Below the pieces are notes generated by a model. It did no database searches. It was not told the DNA's origin and saw nothing but the letters and a program-made list of their open reading frames with translations. A DNA stretch of 6,094 nt, from NCBI GenBank assembly GCA_919902965.1, contig CAKKSJ010000426.1:1-6094 (forward strand), read 5' to 3'. Made by a program: the position numbers and the translations under genes. Origin of the DNA: Burkholderiales bacterium (GTDB taxonomy: Bacteria; Pseudomonadota; Gammaproteobacteria; Burkholderiales; SG8-39). Positions 5,031 to 6,094 of this stretch are shown here, piece by piece (positions within the stretch are counted from its first letter, which is position 1; each line of letters begins with the position of its first letter).

Positions 5031-6037
5031 GGCTTGCCCTGCAACGGCTGGCAATTCTCGATCTGGTCCAATAGCTGTACGAGCGGGCCAAGCGCGTTGT
5101 AGCGCGTGGCGACGCCGCGCACGTAGTTGAGAAAGCGCGGCGCATCTTCGATGTAAGCCGGTTTGCCGTCGCGGTGCCGGATGCGCGCGAAAATGCCCAG
5201 CACTTTCAGGTGGCGCTGCAAGCCGATCCACTCGAGGTCGCGGTAGAAGTCGCCGAAGTCGGCGCCCACCGGCAGACCGGCGCGGCGCGCCTTGTCCCAG
5301 TAGCGCACGATCCAGTCGAGCGCGCGCTCCTCTTCCCAGCTGATGAAGGCGTCGCGCACCAGCGACGCAATGTCGTAGCTGACCGGTCCGTAGACGGCGT
5401 CCTGAAAATCGAGGATACCCGGGTTGGGTGCCGAGAGCATGAGGTTGCGCGGCATGTAGTCGCGATGCACGTACACCGCGGGCTGCGCCAGATTGTTTTC
5501 CAGGATTAAGGCAAACATGCGCTCCAGTTGCGCGCGCTGCTGCGGCGCGAGCGCCAAACCCAGGTGCCGCGCCAGATACCAGTCGGGAAACAGATCGAGC
5601 TCGCGCTGCAGCAATGCCGCGTCATACGGCGGGAGCACGCCCGGACGGCTGGCGAGCTGCCAGGCGATGAGCGCATCGGTAGCAGCGCCGAACAAAACGT
5701 CCGCATCGGCGTCGTTGTGCTGCAGCGCCGTCAGATAGGTGGTGGTGCCCAGATCGGTGAGCAGCAGAAAGCCCTGCTCCAGGTCCTGGGACAGCACCGC
5801 GGGCGCATTGAGGCCGGCCTGACGCAGCAGGCCCGCGATCTGAATGAAGGGCCGGCAGTCTTCCTGTTGCGGCGGCGCGTCCATGACGATGCGGCTCTCG
5901 CCGCGGTCGGGAAAGCGCATGCGGAAATAGCGGCGGAAGCTGGCGTCCGCCGACGCCGGCTCGATGTCCCATTTTTCCGCGGGAAAAAGGCCATTGAGCC
6001 ATGCCCTTAACGCCAATGTCCGTTCCAAAGAGTTCAT
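5027..6037 (-). CDS. amgK: N-acetylmuramate/N-acetylglucosamine anomeric kinase AmgK
   Basis: AmgK phosphorylates MurNAc (and GlcNAc) at the anomeric carbon, yielding the alpha-1-phosphate used by MurU. The 336-residue product belongs to the aminoglycoside phosphotransferase (APH) fold. The N-terminal lobe contains SADASFRRYFR (29-39), characteristic of this subfamily, and LLLTDLG (91-97). The C-terminal lobe has the Brenner-type catalytic loop VHRDYMPRNLM (190-200; Asp193 base, Asn198 metal ligand) and the metal-binding GILDFQDA (207-214; Asp210). The catalytic set is complete. The stop overlaps the murU start (ATGA), so the two proteins are probably made together. The chosen ATG at 6037 lies inside a 25-bp repeat shared with the pepP 5' region and lacks a Shine-Dalgarno. 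A TTG at 6026-6028 is a possible alternative, and the first residues before LRAWL are not conserved as far as I know. Often annotated only as 'aminoglycoside phosphotransferase', but it is not expected to confer aminoglycoside resistance. Confidence 0.9.
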   Translation of the reverse strand: MNSLERTLALRAWLNGLFPAEKWDIEPASADASFRRYFRMRFPDRGESRIVMDAPPQQEDCRPFIQIAGLLRQAGLNAPAVLSQDLEQGFLLLTDLGTTTYLTALQHNDADADVLFGAATDALIAWQLASRPGVLPPYDAALLQRELDLFPDWYLARHLGLALAPQQRAQLERMFALILENNLAQPAVYVHRDYMPRNLMLSAPNPGILDFQDAVYGPVSYDIASLVRDAFISWEEERALDWIVRYWDKARRAGLPVGADFGDFYRDLEWIGLQRHLKVLGIFARIRHRDGKPAYIEDAPRFLNYVRGVATRYNALGPLVQLLDQIENCQPLQGKP

Positions 6038-6052
6038 TACAATATGAGGGGA
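6028..6052 (-). repeat. 25-bp repeat, copy 2 (contains the amgK start codon)
   Basis: Matches 4190-4214 with one mismatch. On the minus strand it covers the 15 bases before the amgK ATG (6035-6037) and its first three codons (Met-Asn-Ser). Beyond it, as in copy 1, come G4/C4 blocks. If the repeat is a dispersed element, it supplied the amgK initiation codon. Confidence 0.8.
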
Positions 6053-6094
6053 TACGCCCCGAAGGTCTCGATCCCGCTTGACGGGAAAGTCCCC
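6038..6094. promoter_or_regulatory. amgK upstream region with palindromic G/C blocks
   Basis: This is the start of an intergenic region cut by the window edge. It holds GGGG-ATACG-CCCC (6048-6060) and TCCCG-CTTGA-CGGGA (6072-6086), and it ends in TCCCC. ATGAGGGGA at 6044-6052 and the terminal TCCCC (6090-6094) mirror the 9-bp inverted repeat of copy 1, whose right arm continues TCAT. On the plus strand TACAAT (6038-6043) resembles a -10 box for a divergent gene beyond the window (lptD would be expected from remembered gene order), but no -35 box is evident. No promoter for amgK itself can be assigned with confidence. Confidence 0.4.

Noticed and set aside
5031..5231. N-terminal extension of the murU frame into amgK
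   Set aside because: It overlaps the amgK C-terminus; the nucleotidyltransferase signature starts directly after the ATG at 5030, which forms a normal ATGA overlap.
5027..6037. Aminoglycoside resistance kinase
   Set aside because: The APH fold is shared, but the ADASFRRYFR motif and the overlap with murU fit the cell-wall sugar kinase AmgK.
1..6094. A previously undescribed defence, mobile or biosynthetic system
   Set aside because: All seven coding regions are assigned to known housekeeping families; no unassigned gene, transposase, integrase, CRISPR repeat or RNA gene was found.

Overview
The window is a compact, GC-rich bacterial chromosome segment in which every recognisable gene lies on the minus strand. 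Reading in the direction of transcription (high to low coordinates) the order is amgK, murU, pepP, ubiH, dusB, fis, purH, the last cut off by the window start. The gene content and the short 80-residue Fis point to a proteobacterium. From memory, this order is typical of Betaproteobacteria, often with lptD divergent from amgK. The taxonomic placement is inference. No mobile-element gene, phage gene, CRISPR array, tRNA or rRNA was seen, and no gene-free stretch exceeds about 200 bases.

Region 4353-6037 holds amgK and murU, overlapping by an ATGA. Together they turn recycled MurNAc into UDP-MurNAc (peptidoglycan salvage). Region 4151-4352 is the only sizeable gap. It holds a long hairpin, a cluster of G4/C4 blocks that can pair in several ways, and a 25-bp repeat. 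That repeat recurs at 6028-6052 with one mismatch and there contains the amgK start codon. Region 1638-4150 is a pepP-ubiH pair (Xaa-Pro aminopeptidase; ubiquinone-biosynthesis hydroxylase) separated by 23 bp, the same pairing as in E. coli. UbiH carries an in-frame tandem repeat of three 8-residue units between its FAD-binding motif and the next conserved block. Region 286-1532 is the classic dusB-fis operon (tRNA dihydrouridine synthase and nucleoid protein Fis), coupled by an ATGA overlap and probably driven from a promoter near 1568-1596. Region 1-195 is the first 65 codons of purH (last two steps of IMP synthesis).

The genes are housekeeping genes with well-understood families, and I see no new multi-gene system. 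What deserves a second look is the non-coding architecture: the dispersed repeat and palindromic block at the amgK and pepP 5' regions, and the minisatellite-like repeat inside ubiH.
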